From: Cryobacterium sp. PH31-AA6
Lineage (GTDB): Bacteria; Actinomycetota; Actinomycetes; Actinomycetales; Microbacteriaceae
DNA length: 64,000 nt
Direction of reading: 5' to 3'
NCBI RefSeq assembly: GCF_030063195.1
Contig: NZ_JASISS010000004.1
Span: 122,497-186,496 of the forward strand
The first letter of the stretch is position 1. Each line of letters begins with the position of its first letter. Made by a program: the position numbers and the translations under genes. Positions 1 to 7,780 of the stretch are shown one piece after another. The notes under the pieces were generated by a model. It ran no database searches, was not told where the DNA came from, and worked only from the letters and a program-made list of their open reading frames with translations.

Positions 1-1387
1 CCGCCGTGCGCGGGGAGATGATGGTATTTCCTGTACCTGCCCACACGCCAATGCCAGCCTCAAACGTTGCCGTCCCCACATTGGTTGCCGTAACTTCGCG
101 GATGATGTTGTTTGTTCCACGGACCTCTACGTCGAAGTGTGCTGTAGTTCCGTCCGTGGTGTGATTGGCAATGAAAGTTGATTTCTCCAGTACACAATCA
201 GAGTTATCGTCTAGTGCACGGAACGGCTTACCCGGCCCCGCCATAACAACCGTCAGTCGCGACATCCGAACCCGGCTATTCGTGGCTTCAAGGTCAACCG
301 CTGCAACGTCCTGGGATGTACTGGTGTCACCGGATGCGCGGCAGTCAGAGATGGTCACGTCGTCGCAGTACATGAGGTGCAGCAGTCCTTGCGAGCTGCG
401 CGCGTTGAGGCCGGATAGAGTACCTCCAGAAACACCCTTGTACTGGTAGGCGAATGATGTTTCGCCGCCGACTGCCAGGCAGTCAGTTCCGGTTACGTCA
501 GTGTTTGGCCGCGATTCAACGAAGTAGATCAGGTGCGGGGGCGCGGAGGTTCCGGGGGCAGAGTAGTAATGCCCCTTGAGCCGAGAGTGGGAGAACCCGG
601 CGACACCGTTTGCTACCAGACCGAACACGACTTTATTGACGGTGAGGTCGTCCACTGAGCCGCCAGTGAGTGATGGGCTGAGAGTGTCGGTTGTGGTATT
701 CCACGCGCCGTAATACACGCCGGTAATCAGATTTTCGGCGTGCACCCTTCGGACGGTTACATTGTTTGCGAAAACTGCGACCCCGGCATTGTACGCATAC
801 AGAGGCGATGCGCCCCGGTATGTGCCAGAGTCGCCACCGCCAACGACAAATGCCGCTTGCTCCAACCAGAAGCCTTCAATGGTCACATTCGGGCCGGTCA
901 CGTCGAAGACCATTTCAGGAAAAACTGTCTGTCGGATGCGAGTCCGGTATTTTCCCGCCCCACGGATCGTGATGCCACCCGTAATAGTGATACGCCCCGC
1001 AATGTCAATGAACCCACCAGACGGCGTTGGGGGGAAGACGACGGTTGCTCCGGTAAGCTGCGCCTTGTTTACTGCCGCCTGAATCGCGGCCGTGTTCGCC
1101 GCGGCCGCGTTCGACGCTGAAACACTACCGGCCAGAGAAACAACCGGTGCAAAATTGGTAGCCTGCCGCGCGTCCTGCTGCATCCGGAGTGCACTGGCCG
1201 AGTTCGCATCGGTGGCGAGCGCGGCGGTGGCAACAGCAACCCCGACGAGTGACGACGGAACGCCCGCCTGATTGATGACCTCTGACAGCGCCTCGTCATA
1301 CTGGGTTTCGAGGTGGTCAAGGTTCGCCTCGGTGATGGGTGAACCCGTCGACGGCTTGTTCTGCCAATCCTTTTTGATGTACGCCAT
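1..1387 (-). CDS. Tail spike, beta-helix (pectate-lyase-like), 3' end missing
   Basis: This gene is open from ATG at 1387 to base 1 (462 codons), so its C-terminus lies outside the window. The N-terminus (MAYIKKDWQNKPS...ITEANLDHLE) is of the kind that attaches actinophage tail proteins to the virion. An Ala-rich linker follows. From roughly residue 130 the sequence shows short strands of V/I/F separated by G/N/D turns, as in right-handed parallel beta-helix or pectate-lyase folds used to bind or cut surface polysaccharide. It starts five bases after the holin-like stop codon. The enzyme activity is not shown by any residue I can identify. Confidence 0.75.
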   Translation of the reverse strand, partial: MAYIKKDWQNKPSTGSPITEANLDHLETQYDEALSEVINQAGVPSSLVGVAVATAALATDANSASALRMQQDARQATNFAPVVSLAGSVSASNAAAANTAAIQAAVNKAQLTGATVVFPPTPSGGFIDIAGRITITGGITIRGAGKYRTRIRQTVFPEMVFDVTGPNVTIEGFWLEQAAFVVGGGDSGTYRGASPLYAYNAGVAVFANNVTVRRVHAENLITGVYYGAWNTTTDTLSPSLTGGSVDDLTVNKVVFGLVANGVAGFSHSRLKGHYYSAPGTSAPPHLIYFVESRPNTDVTGTDCLAVGGETSFAYQYKGVSGGTLSGLNARSSQGLLHLMYCDDVTISDCRASGDTSTSQDVAAVDLEATNSRVRMSRLTVVMAGPGKPFRALDDNSDCVLEKSTFIANHTTDGTTAHFDVEVRGTNNIIREVTATNVGTATFEAGIGVWAGTGNTIISPRTA

Positions 1388-1392
1388 GTGCT

Positions 1393-1698
1393 CTACGCCT
1401 CGTGCTTTCCGGCCGCGCCGAGCTGCACCTTGGTGAGCCACGCATTCACGCCGGGGATCGCCATGATCCGGGCGAACGCACCCGCAAGGGCGCCGATCGT
1501 TGCCACAGCACCGGTGGCCCAGGCGAGCCACTCGGGCGGGAGGATCACGGCGACCGCTTCGAGGAACTGAGGGGCGAGCACGGCGACGACGGCGACGACA
1601 GATGCGGCGCCAAGGATGACACCGGCGACGGTCTGCAGGATGGTGCGCAGAACGGCCGCGCCGGGGTAGGCAACCTGGGTGGGGGTGAGGGTGTTCAT
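1393..1698 (-). CDS. Small membrane protein, candidate holin
   Basis: This 101-residue protein has an N-terminal hydrophobic helix (about residues 15-45) and a second one (about 58-80), then a short basic end (KVQLGAAGKHEA). Its size, topology and place beside other small membrane proteins and the M23 lysin fit a class II holin. The start ATG at 1698 has a strong Shine-Dalgarno sequence (AAAGGAGT). It overlaps the stop of the collagen-like gene by ATGA, so the two are probably co-translated. Holin function is inferred from context. Confidence 0.65.
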   Translation of the reverse strand: MNTLTPTQVAYPGAAVLRTILQTVAGVILGAASVVAVVAVLAPQFLEAVAVILPPEWLAWATGAVATIGALAGAFARIMAIPGVNAWLTKVQLGAAGKHEA

Positions 1699-2297
1699 GG
1701 CGTTACTCCTTTGGTCTGTGCCGCGCACTCGTAGGTGGGGGCGGCAGGGTCGAATGTTGTGGTGCGGGCGCAGGTGTAGTCGCGGCCTGCCGGGTCGGCA
1801 TAGGTCCAGGACCACGGCGGCTCTCCTGCGGCTCCGGTCGGGCCAGTCGGACCTGGTACGGCGGAATCTGCGCCAGCCGCGCCCGCGGGCCCCGGGATCG
1901 TGGAATTCTCCCCATTCAGCCCCGAGGTGCCGGAGATCCCCGCCAAGCCTGCAGCACCGGGGAGACCATCGACACCCTTGATGCCGTCAGCGCCCGTCGC
2001 GCCCGTGTCACCGGTGAACCCTCGCGGGCCCTGATCACCGGACGGGCCAATGTCGCCGGCCACGACCTCGGCAGGTTTCTCCGCAGCAGGCTTGATGCCC
2101 GAAGCAATCAGTTGCTCATACAGCGAGTCGGCGTTCACCGTCGACGCCCGGATATCTTCGCGCGCGAGGGTCAGGTCATGCCGTAGATCGTTGTTGACGG
2201 TCCCGAGGTAGATGGCCCCGGAGGTGAGGATGGTGACGGCGAGGATGACCACTAGTGCTGTGGCCGCCTGCCAGATACGTGTGTTGCGGAAAACCAT
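1695..2297 (-). CDS. Membrane-anchored collagen-like phage protein
   Basis: The protein has 200 residues. A transmembrane helix lies at about residues 11-32 and a charged, probably coiled stretch at 34-66. A Gly-X-Y collagen-like run follows at about 81-160 (GPSGDQGPRG, GPTGPTGAAG). The C-terminus carries two cysteines (C176, C191). Such a layout predicts a trimer tethered to the membrane with the collagen stalk outside. It overlaps both neighbours by ATGA and sits inside the putative lysis cassette, where collagen-like proteins are unusual; most phage Gly-X-Y proteins are tail fibres. It could be a spanin-like or surface-display protein. The function is unknown. Confidence 0.7.
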   Translation of the reverse strand: MVFRNTRIWQAATALVVILAVTILTSGAIYLGTVNNDLRHDLTLAREDIRASTVNADSLYEQLIASGIKPAAEKPAEVVAGDIGPSGDQGPRGFTGDTGATGADGIKGVDGLPGAAGLAGISGTSGLNGENSTIPGPAGAAGADSAVPGPTGPTGAAGEPPWSWTYADPAGRDYTCARTTTFDPAAPTYECAAQTKGVTP

Positions 2298-2560
2298 CAG
2301 GCTCCTCGAATGCTGAATAGGATGATGCCGGTTACAACGGTGCCGACCATGCCCAGGAAGCTCAGGCCGATCGCGAACCATTGCTGTGCTTTCGCTTTGC
2401 GTTGCTCGTCCCGGTCTGCTTCGAGCTTGGTGATGCGGTCTGTTGCTGCGGAGTGCTGGGACTGCGAGACCATCCCGCGGGCTACCCCGTCGAATGAATC
2501 CTTGAGGTCGCGGATGCTGCGCAGCAGCTCCCATCCGTTCGGTTCGGGCTCCGTGGTCAC
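2297..2560 (-). CDS. Small protein with C-terminal membrane helix, holin-associated type
   Basis: This 87-residue protein has an N-terminal amphipathic, coiled-coil-like half (SIRDLKDSFDGVARGM...DRITKLEADRDEQRKAKAQQ) and one C-terminal transmembrane helix (about residues 65-84). This is the layout of haemolysin XhlA-like or DUF2746-like phage proteins that accompany holins. The start is GTG at 2560, overlapping the stop of the upstream microprotein. Its own stop overlaps the next ATG (ATGA), placing it in a four-gene coupled string. Confidence 0.6.
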   Translation of the reverse strand: MTTEPEPNGWELLRSIRDLKDSFDGVARGMVSQSQHSAATDRITKLEADRDEQRKAKAQQWFAIGLSFLGMVGTVVTGIILFSIRGA

Positions 2561-2637
2561 CGCGCCTCCTCGCAGGTGCAGTAATCGCAGGAGTGGCCGT
2601 GCGGGCAGGTCGAATGCGGGTTGTGGCGACAGGCCAT
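2557..2637 (-). CDS. 26-residue Cys/His-rich microprotein
   Basis: ATG at 2637 is preceded by a GAGGGGG ribosome site and encodes MACRHNPHSTCPHGHSC followed by DYCTCEEAR. Five cysteines and four histidines in 26 residues (C3, H5, H8, C11, H13, H15, C17, C20, C22) strongly suggest metal binding. Its stop overlaps the GTG of the next gene, so it would be translated as the first member of the holin-region string. It is too short for a standard gene finder. No known family is recognised. Confidence 0.5.
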   Translation of the reverse strand: MACRHNPHSTCPHGHSCDYCTCEEAR

Positions 2638-2706
2638 TGGTTCCCCCTCAGGTGTTTTAATTTCGGGTAGTTCGGAGTAACGTGTGTCTTCTAATCAGGG
2701 GGAAGC

Positions 2707-3177
2707 ATGATCAAGCGCACAGCGGTAATCAGTTCAGTCGTAGGGGTCGCACTCGTCGGCCTCGTATCCGTGGGCACGGCGTTCGCGTCGACCGCACCGG
2801 CACCCGAGCCGACACCGACCTCGAGCGTGTACGTCAACGGGCTTGCAACCGAGGATGAGGCTGCCGCAGCCGCCGAACTTCAGGCTCAGGCCGACGCCCA
2901 AGCGGCCGCCGACGCAGCAGCCGCAGAAGCCGCCGCCGTAGCCGCTCAGGCCGCAGCAGACGCCGCCGCAGCACAAGCAGCAGCAGACGCACAAGCGGCG
3001 CAGGAACAGGCCGCAGCCGAAGCCGTAGCACCTGCCCCCGCACCCGAACCCGAAGGTGCCGCCGCCCCATGGGTCCCCTCCGCCGACACGAACAATGCCA
3101 ATGGCGGGGACTGGGACCTGTCAGCCTGCCCCAATGGGGCATCTACCGGAGCCGACGGCCAGCCCCACTGCGACTAA
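2707..3177 (+). CDS. Secreted Ala-rich repeat protein, candidate moron
   Basis: This is the only plus-strand gene within the phage structural region. The 156-residue product has a clear signal peptide (MIKRTAV, hydrophobic core to residue 24, cleavage after AFA), then a Pro/Thr linker. A run of about 60 residues is almost entirely Ala, Gln, Asp and Glu (AAADAAAAEAAA style), followed by a Pro/Glu segment. The tail contains two cysteines (SACPNG, PHCD) that could form a disulfide. GGGGGAA precedes the ATG. Its stop codon overlaps the stop of the convergent tail gene. The orientation and signal peptide suggest a lysogen-expressed cargo gene acting outside the cell. Its role is unknown. Confidence 0.75.
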   Translation: MIKRTAVISSVVGVALVGLVSVGTAFASTAPAPEPTPTSSVYVNGLATEDEAAAAAELQAQADAQAAADAAAAEAAAVAAQAAADAAAAQAAADAQAAQEQAAAEAVAPAPAPEPEGAAAPWVPSADTNNANGGDWDLSACPNGASTGADGQPHCD

Positions 3178-3887
3178 CCCCCCAGGTTAGTAACGCGAGT
3201 CTCGAGCGCCTGAATGTGGGCTCGGGACTCGCTCACGTATTGCTGGAATGCCGACTGCATCCCCGCGATCATGAACTCGTAATGGATGCCAGCGGGGAAT
3301 GTCCCGACCCTGCCCTCAACCTCATCGTGCACAACGAATTCGGGGAAGTGGGTATTGACCCACTCCGCGATGAACCCAACGCGGGGTGTTTGTGTTTCGT
3401 CGTCGTTGTAGTAGAAGAACTGTGGCTCAATTTCCAGCCAGTCCTCAAGGTTGGCCGTGTAGGCGCCCGTTACCGTCTTGACATTCAGGGAGGACGGGAC
3501 ATACCCGAGACGCCCCGAACTATCGGCGTAGACGGATACGTAGCTGCTAGACAGCAACCGGTTACGCACGTCCAGCGAGGACATGCCCGCATCAGCAGTC
3601 AGCACCCCGCCCGCGGTGATCGTGTCAGACGCAGTAACCGTCGTCGGTGCGATCGGCCCAGGGCTTGCGACCTTCGAGTCGATCTCGGCGCGCGTGTATG
3701 ACAGTGCCGTGATAGCCGCCGTGACGGTCGCGTTGATGTTGACTAGTGCGGCCTGCACCTGTGCGACCAACGAACCAGTCTGTGTGCCCGTTGGTGTTTC
3801 GAGCTCACGCAGACGGCGGAAAATGTCGGTGAAGTTGCGGAGGAGCTTCTGAACCTCAGACCCGCCGGCAGGAAACCCGCCAGCCAT
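3174..3887 (-). CDS. Tail fibre protein with S74-type chaperone domain
   Basis: This 237-residue protein has an N-terminal coiled coil (LLRNFTDIFRRLRELE) and a middle beta-rich segment. Its C-terminus matches the intramolecular chaperone of the peptidase_S74 family: VGFIAEWVNTHFPEFV, then HYEFMIAGMQSAFQQYV and a final helix ending in LETRV. In that family the C-terminal domain helps the trimeric fibre fold and then cleaves itself off. I use ATG 3887 rather than the upstream GTG because it overlaps the previous stop (TGATG) and has GAGGG nine bases before it. Confidence 0.75.
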   Translation of the reverse strand: MAGGFPAGGSEVQKLLRNFTDIFRRLRELETPTGTQTGSLVAQVQAALVNINATVTAAITALSYTRAEIDSKVASPGPIAPTTVTASDTITAGGVLTADAGMSSLDVRNRLLSSSYVSVYADSSGRLGYVPSSLNVKTVTGAYTANLEDWLEIEPQFFYYNDDETQTPRVGFIAEWVNTHFPEFVVHDEVEGRVGTFPAGIHYEFMIAGMQSAFQQYVSESRAHIQALETRVTNLGG

Positions 3888-5146
3888 CAGGCGGCCCTCG
3901 ATGGTGCACACTGGATCTTCACTGTTTCACCCTTCTCGTCTCCACCAAGACTGATAATGCGGCGCCGGTAGTCCCCGCCCTCGGGCATGAATGGGTCGCC
4001 GGGTGAACCAACGATCACACCCGCGCTAGGAAACAGCGTGTCGGACGGGTAAACGTCAGCGCCCGGATACAACGCCACACCCTCGCCCTCGGTTGGCCTG
4101 TAGACGGCGAAATGCAACTCGCACCAATCACCAACACCAGCCTCAAACCCGGCGGCCTCCACATTGAACGACCACACCTCTTCGGCGCCACGCCCAGCAA
4201 GGGTCGCCTCCGTCGCATACGAATCAAGGGTGCCCTGCAACTCCACCGTCGAATGCGAACCGTCAACACGCTCGAGCAACGGGTAACCGAAGTCAACCAG
4301 TGTCGGATCGTAGGACCGTGCCACCAGAACCGTGTCAGCAGCACGCCCGCCAGTGAGCCATGCAAGAGACGCCATTTCGGACGCATCATTGTTGATCGTC
4401 AGGTTCGACACCACCGACTCCGGCACTGTCACATCCCACTTGTGCGTTGTGGTCGATGCGAGCTGGGGCTGTGCGAGCGAACCTGAACGAAACAGGAACT
4501 CAATCCCCAACTTGTCGGCCGTGAACCGTGGCTGAAACTTGAAATCAGCCCCGTTCTCAACCTGTGTCAACTGCGATAGCGCGTCGCCTAGGCTCTTGAA
4601 GTCGGTGCCGATGGTGTGCCGCTCAAACGTGCCAGCCTCATCATCCTGGAACACAACGGGGACGCTGCCACCAGTCCACGCCTGCGCCTGCTGCAACCAC
4701 CGCTTAGCGATCGTCCCATAAGACAGGTTTGTAAGGTCCGTGTTCAATGCCGGGTTGGGCATTGTCTTCGTCGTGTCAGACGGGTCGGGGACCACGAACG
4801 CACCCGTCGACGTTGTCAGCGCCACCACGGGAAGGATCTGCCGGTGATCAAAATATGACCACATGCCCTTAGCTGACAGGCGCACCGTCTTAGAGTCCCG
4901 GTCATAGGACTGAACCCAAATAGGCCCTGCCGCCATGATCCGGTCGCCGACAGCCGCGGCAAGGATCGTCTTCCCCGGTGACGCCGTGTTCCGAAGCCCC
5001 AACGCGATCGTGTCAGGGTCCTGCATGTCGAGGGTTACGTCGATGGATTCCGCATCATTCAACACGTCAGACCACCGACCGGTGAGCACGGGCAGGTCCA
5101 GGATGTTCCTGCCCGTGCGAAGGTCAGCGAGGAAGTAGCGAATCAC
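3887..5146 (-). CDS. Minor tail protein, Gp37/ReqiPepy6-like
   Basis: This 419-residue protein starts MIRYFLADLRTGRNILDLPVL. It has the pattern of the siphovirus minor tail protein found after the distal tail protein in many actinophages (ReqiPepy6 Gp37-like family): an N-terminal beta domain describing a 'tail plate' (RWSDVLNDAESIDVTLDM) and a C-terminal oligonucleotide/oligosaccharide-fold-like part. It is transcribed between the M23 lysin and the S74 fibre, so it is likely part of the baseplate or tail tip. Assignment is by overall pattern and position. Confidence 0.65.
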   Translation of the reverse strand: MIRYFLADLRTGRNILDLPVLTGRWSDVLNDAESIDVTLDMQDPDTIALGLRNTASPGKTILAAAVGDRIMAAGPIWVQSYDRDSKTVRLSAKGMWSYFDHRQILPVVALTTSTGAFVVPDPSDTTKTMPNPALNTDLTNLSYGTIAKRWLQQAQAWTGGSVPVVFQDDEAGTFERHTIGTDFKSLGDALSQLTQVENGADFKFQPRFTADKLGIEFLFRSGSLAQPQLASTTTHKWDVTVPESVVSNLTINNDASEMASLAWLTGGRAADTVLVARSYDPTLVDFGYPLLERVDGSHSTVELQGTLDSYATEATLAGRGAEEVWSFNVEAAGFEAGVGDWCELHFAVYRPTEGEGVALYPGADVYPSDTLFPSAGVIVGSPGDPFMPEGGDYRRRIISLGGDEKGETVKIQCAPSRAA

Positions 5147-5156
5147 CAGCTACCCC

Positions 5157-5870
5157 CTACAGTCGTGCTTTGAGTTCGTCCACGATCTGCGCGGCAGTCA
5201 CGCCAGTTGCCGTCGCCTTCGCTGCGATCGCCTCCGCAAGCGCGTTGATGTCCACACCGCTCGCCTGCAACCGGGCAATCGCATCCGAAGCGTTGCCGAG
5301 CCACTCTGACGCCGGCCCGGTCGCACCAGAGTGCACGATCGGGGTCGCCCACGTATTCGGGCCAACCTGCGCGAGAACCTGCTTCACAATGCTCGCGCCC
5401 ATGCCGTTCAGCCACAGTTTGTCAGTGTCGTCAAGTGCCATGAGATCTCCTAAAAGGGTTTGGGTGGTGCCGGCAACTGTGGCCGACGTGAGGTGCAGCA
5501 GCGGGTCCACCTGGTTTCCGCCCGCGTCTCGAAGCTCTTGGTGGCTGTGGACGTAGACGGTGCCGGTGTTGCCCATGACGGCGACGAGTTGGCCCTGCTT
5601 CACCCAGTCGCCCTTGGATATGAGCTGGCGGGCATGATGCGCGAGGACCGACACCCAGCCGTCAGCATGAGTAATGAACAGGACGTTGCCATAGCTTCCG
5701 AACGGACCGGAGAACGTCACCAGACCGTCAGCAGGCGCCATGATCTGCAAGTCGTAGGTAGTCCCATCACTGTGGCCCTGATCGATGCCACGGTGCAGGA
5801 ACCCGCGCCCAATGTCCTCATGGAAGTGGGTCGTGATCCCCCCGTGCGCGGCAAGGATGATGGAGGTCAT
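5157..5870 (-). CDS. M23-family peptidoglycan endopeptidase (phage lysin)
   Basis: This 237-residue protein has an N-terminal LytM/M23 domain (about residues 20-125). The zinc motifs are visible: H26-x3-D30 (LHRGIDQG) and H108-x-H110 followed by E112 (HSHQE), with the usual LAHH stretch at 77-80. M23 enzymes cut peptide cross-bridges in the cell wall. The C-terminal 100 residues have no catalytic motif and may bind the wall or the tail tip. With no amidase or muramidase gene visible, this may be the main endolysin. Because it lies among tail genes it could instead be a virion-borne lysin for entry. Confidence 0.82.
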   Translation of the reverse strand: MTSIILAAHGGITTHFHEDIGRGFLHRGIDQGHSDGTTYDLQIMAPADGLVTFSGPFGSYGNVLFITHADGWVSVLAHHARQLISKGDWVKQGQLVAVMGNTGTVYVHSHQELRDAGGNQVDPLLHLTSATVAGTTQTLLGDLMALDDTDKLWLNGMGASIVKQVLAQVGPNTWATPIVHSGATGPASEWLGNASDAIARLQASGVDINALAEAIAAKATATGVTAAQIVDELKARL

Positions 5871-5873
5871 TGC

Positions 5874-6914
5874 CTATCTCATCTCGGTGATCTCGATGGA
5901 AGCCGCGTTGGTGCCCGTGACCGTCGCCGCACCGCACTGGTGCTGCAACTTCCACGTGTGCGCGCCCGCCGAGGGCGTGTGTCGAATCCGGCCACCGACC
6001 AGATATTTCGGGTTGATACCCGAAACGCCCGGCAGCGAGAAAGAACGCGGCCCGCCAACAACAACACCGTCACAGAGAACCTGATAGAGGATCTCGTAGT
6101 ACGACGCCCCGCCCGAAACGTTCTTCGCCAGCGCATCCCAAACGACCCGGACAGCACCGCCCGCAGTTGTCCCCGACACCGTCACGGAGGCAACGTCCTG
6201 CCATGTGGAAACTGCGCTGACGACCTGATCGGCTGGTGTTGCGCCGCGATCCGCGAACCCCAAATCGCCCTGACCGGAACGCACCCAAGCGGAACCATCC
6301 CAGTTGTACGCCGAAGTTGCGGCAATGACATAGCACGGCTGGCCCGGAGAAGCAGCGAACAGGCCGCGCTCCGTGGTCGTACGGAAAACCAGCACGCCAC
6401 CCGACGCAGCCGTGAACCGGTGCGTGCCAGTGATGACTACGCCCGCCTGGTTCGTGGCCGTCTTGCCCGCCAGCATCAGCACGGTGCCGATCTCCTCAGC
6501 GCCCGGAATGCCCGCGAGAGAGGGCTTCACTGGGGACGCCGCAGCAGTGCCCGCGAGGATCCCAATGATCGGGTTGGCGTCCGCGTCCAAGAACCCGAAG
6601 GCATTCTCGTTCTGCTTGAAGTACACCACGTCGATGCGCGAGTTCGCGGTGGGCGCAGGGAACGGGCCCGCCTGTACGACACCGTCATTCGCTTGGAACA
6701 ACGGCCCGCCGCCACGAACAGACGCGCCCTCGAACGCGGCGACGTCCACATACAAGTCAGCGCGTGCCGTGAGCAGAGAGTTTGCATGCCGGGGGAAGAT
6801 CCCGCCACGAGGGACACCAGCAGAATCCCGGACGACCAGGCCCGCAAAATCCTTGCGAAGCTTCACCGTATCCACCGTCCCAGAAGCACCGGGGAACGCG
6901 TCTTGAATTGTCAT
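5874..6914 (-). CDS. Baseplate/minor tail protein
   Basis: This 346-residue protein begins MTIQDAFPGASGTVDTVKLRKDFAGLVV. The first half reads like the actinophage minor tail proteins that carry a self-contained 'RADLYVDVAAFEG...RIDVVYFKQ' beta domain. The second half is a beta-sandwich-like region (YNWDGSAWVRSGQG ... AHTWKLQHQCG) of the type that binds carbohydrate. It sits between the distal tail protein and the lysin with 3-14 bp spacers. The precise role (upper baseplate or receptor binding) is inferred. Confidence 0.6.
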   Translation of the reverse strand: MTIQDAFPGASGTVDTVKLRKDFAGLVVRDSAGVPRGGIFPRHANSLLTARADLYVDVAAFEGASVRGGGPLFQANDGVVQAGPFPAPTANSRIDVVYFKQNENAFGFLDADANPIIGILAGTAAASPVKPSLAGIPGAEEIGTVLMLAGKTATNQAGVVITGTHRFTAASGGVLVFRTTTERGLFAASPGQPCYVIAATSAYNWDGSAWVRSGQGDLGFADRGATPADQVVSAVSTWQDVASVTVSGTTAGGAVRVVWDALAKNVSGGASYYEILYQVLCDGVVVGGPRSFSLPGVSGINPKYLVGGRIRHTPSAGAHTWKLQHQCGAATVTGTNAASIEITEMR

Positions 6915-6928
6915 GTGAATCTCCTAAG

Positions 6929-7780
6929 TCAGTGCGCCGGCGAAGTGCGGGCTGTGAGTGTTGGGGTGCCAGTGACGACACCGATCGATGCAAACTGGAT
7001 CTCGCGGGAACCCTGTGCAGGAACCGACCACCACTCGCGGCGAGTGAGGAACCCAGACACGTCATTGCCGGGAGTATCGAGGTACGCGCGGCCCGTGCGC
7101 GGATTCAGGAACACGGTCGAACCCAACGGGATGACCCGCTCAAACCGGAGCGCCTGCCCCGTCTGGCCCTCCGTCAGCTCGAAACCGCCACCAAGACCAC
7201 CGGTCACCTCGAGCAACGAATACGTGTCCTCGTCGCCGGGGTTCTCCGTGATGACGCGGCCCGGATTGCCCGGTGTGCCATAGCTGATCGGGTAGACGAT
7301 CGGGTAGGCGATACCGCCGCCCGATGTTGGCAGGCCGGTCGACACGGACGCTGCGGGGCCGTACCGGTTTGCATCGGGGGCAACCATGTCTACGGCGAAC
7401 GTGAACCGCCTAGCGAACTGGTCCTCCTTGAGGGGAGCCGTGCGCACTGAGACTGTGCGCGAGGTTGCCCCAAGCTCATCGGTGACCGTGATCAGTGCCG
7501 GCCGGTTGCCATTGAGTGCCCGCCTCACCTCCCTCATACGGGTGAGCGTTTCCGCCCACGAATCGCACTCGCACCACCCATCGAACGAGATGACCGCTGA
7601 CTTCCGGAAGTCGTCAGCGATACCGAACGCGCCATGCGCCTGGGGCCGCTCGCGCACGTCCGACTTCGACTCCGTTATGGAGTACCAGTCGATGAGATTC
7701 ACGAACTGGAGCGCGCCCGATGTGTGCTGATCCTCACCATGAACAGTGAGCCCGGCGATGTCGATCGTCGTTTCAGTCAT
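6929..7780 (-). CDS. Distal tail protein (Dit-like)
   Basis: This 283-residue protein lies directly after the tape-measure gene, overlapping it by ATGA. The order is tape measure, distal tail protein, then tail-tip proteins, which is standard in siphoviruses of Gram-positive hosts. The sequence shows an N-terminal domain with VRERPQAHGAFGIADDFRKSAVISFDG and a C-terminal beta domain with WWSVPAQGSREIQF, consistent with a ring-forming hub protein. No catalytic residues are expected. Confidence 0.7.
   Translation of the reverse strand: MTETTIDIAGLTVHGEDQHTSGALQFVNLIDWYSITESKSDVRERPQAHGAFGIADDFRKSAVISFDGWCECDSWAETLTRMREVRRALNGNRPALITVTDELGATSRTVSVRTAPLKEDQFARRFTFAVDMVAPDANRYGPAASVSTGLPTSGGGIAYPIVYPISYGTPGNPGRVITENPGDEDTYSLLEVTGGLGGGFELTEGQTGQALRFERVIPLGSTVFLNPRTGRAYLDTPGNDVSGFLTRREWWSVPAQGSREIQFASIGVVTGTPTLTARTSPAH

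Noticed and set aside
5460..7283. 607-codon plus-strand open frame opposite the tail genes
   Set aside because: It is antisense to three genes with clear phage tail and M23 motifs, is extremely Arg-rich and has no ribosome site; long antisense frames are expected in high-GC DNA.
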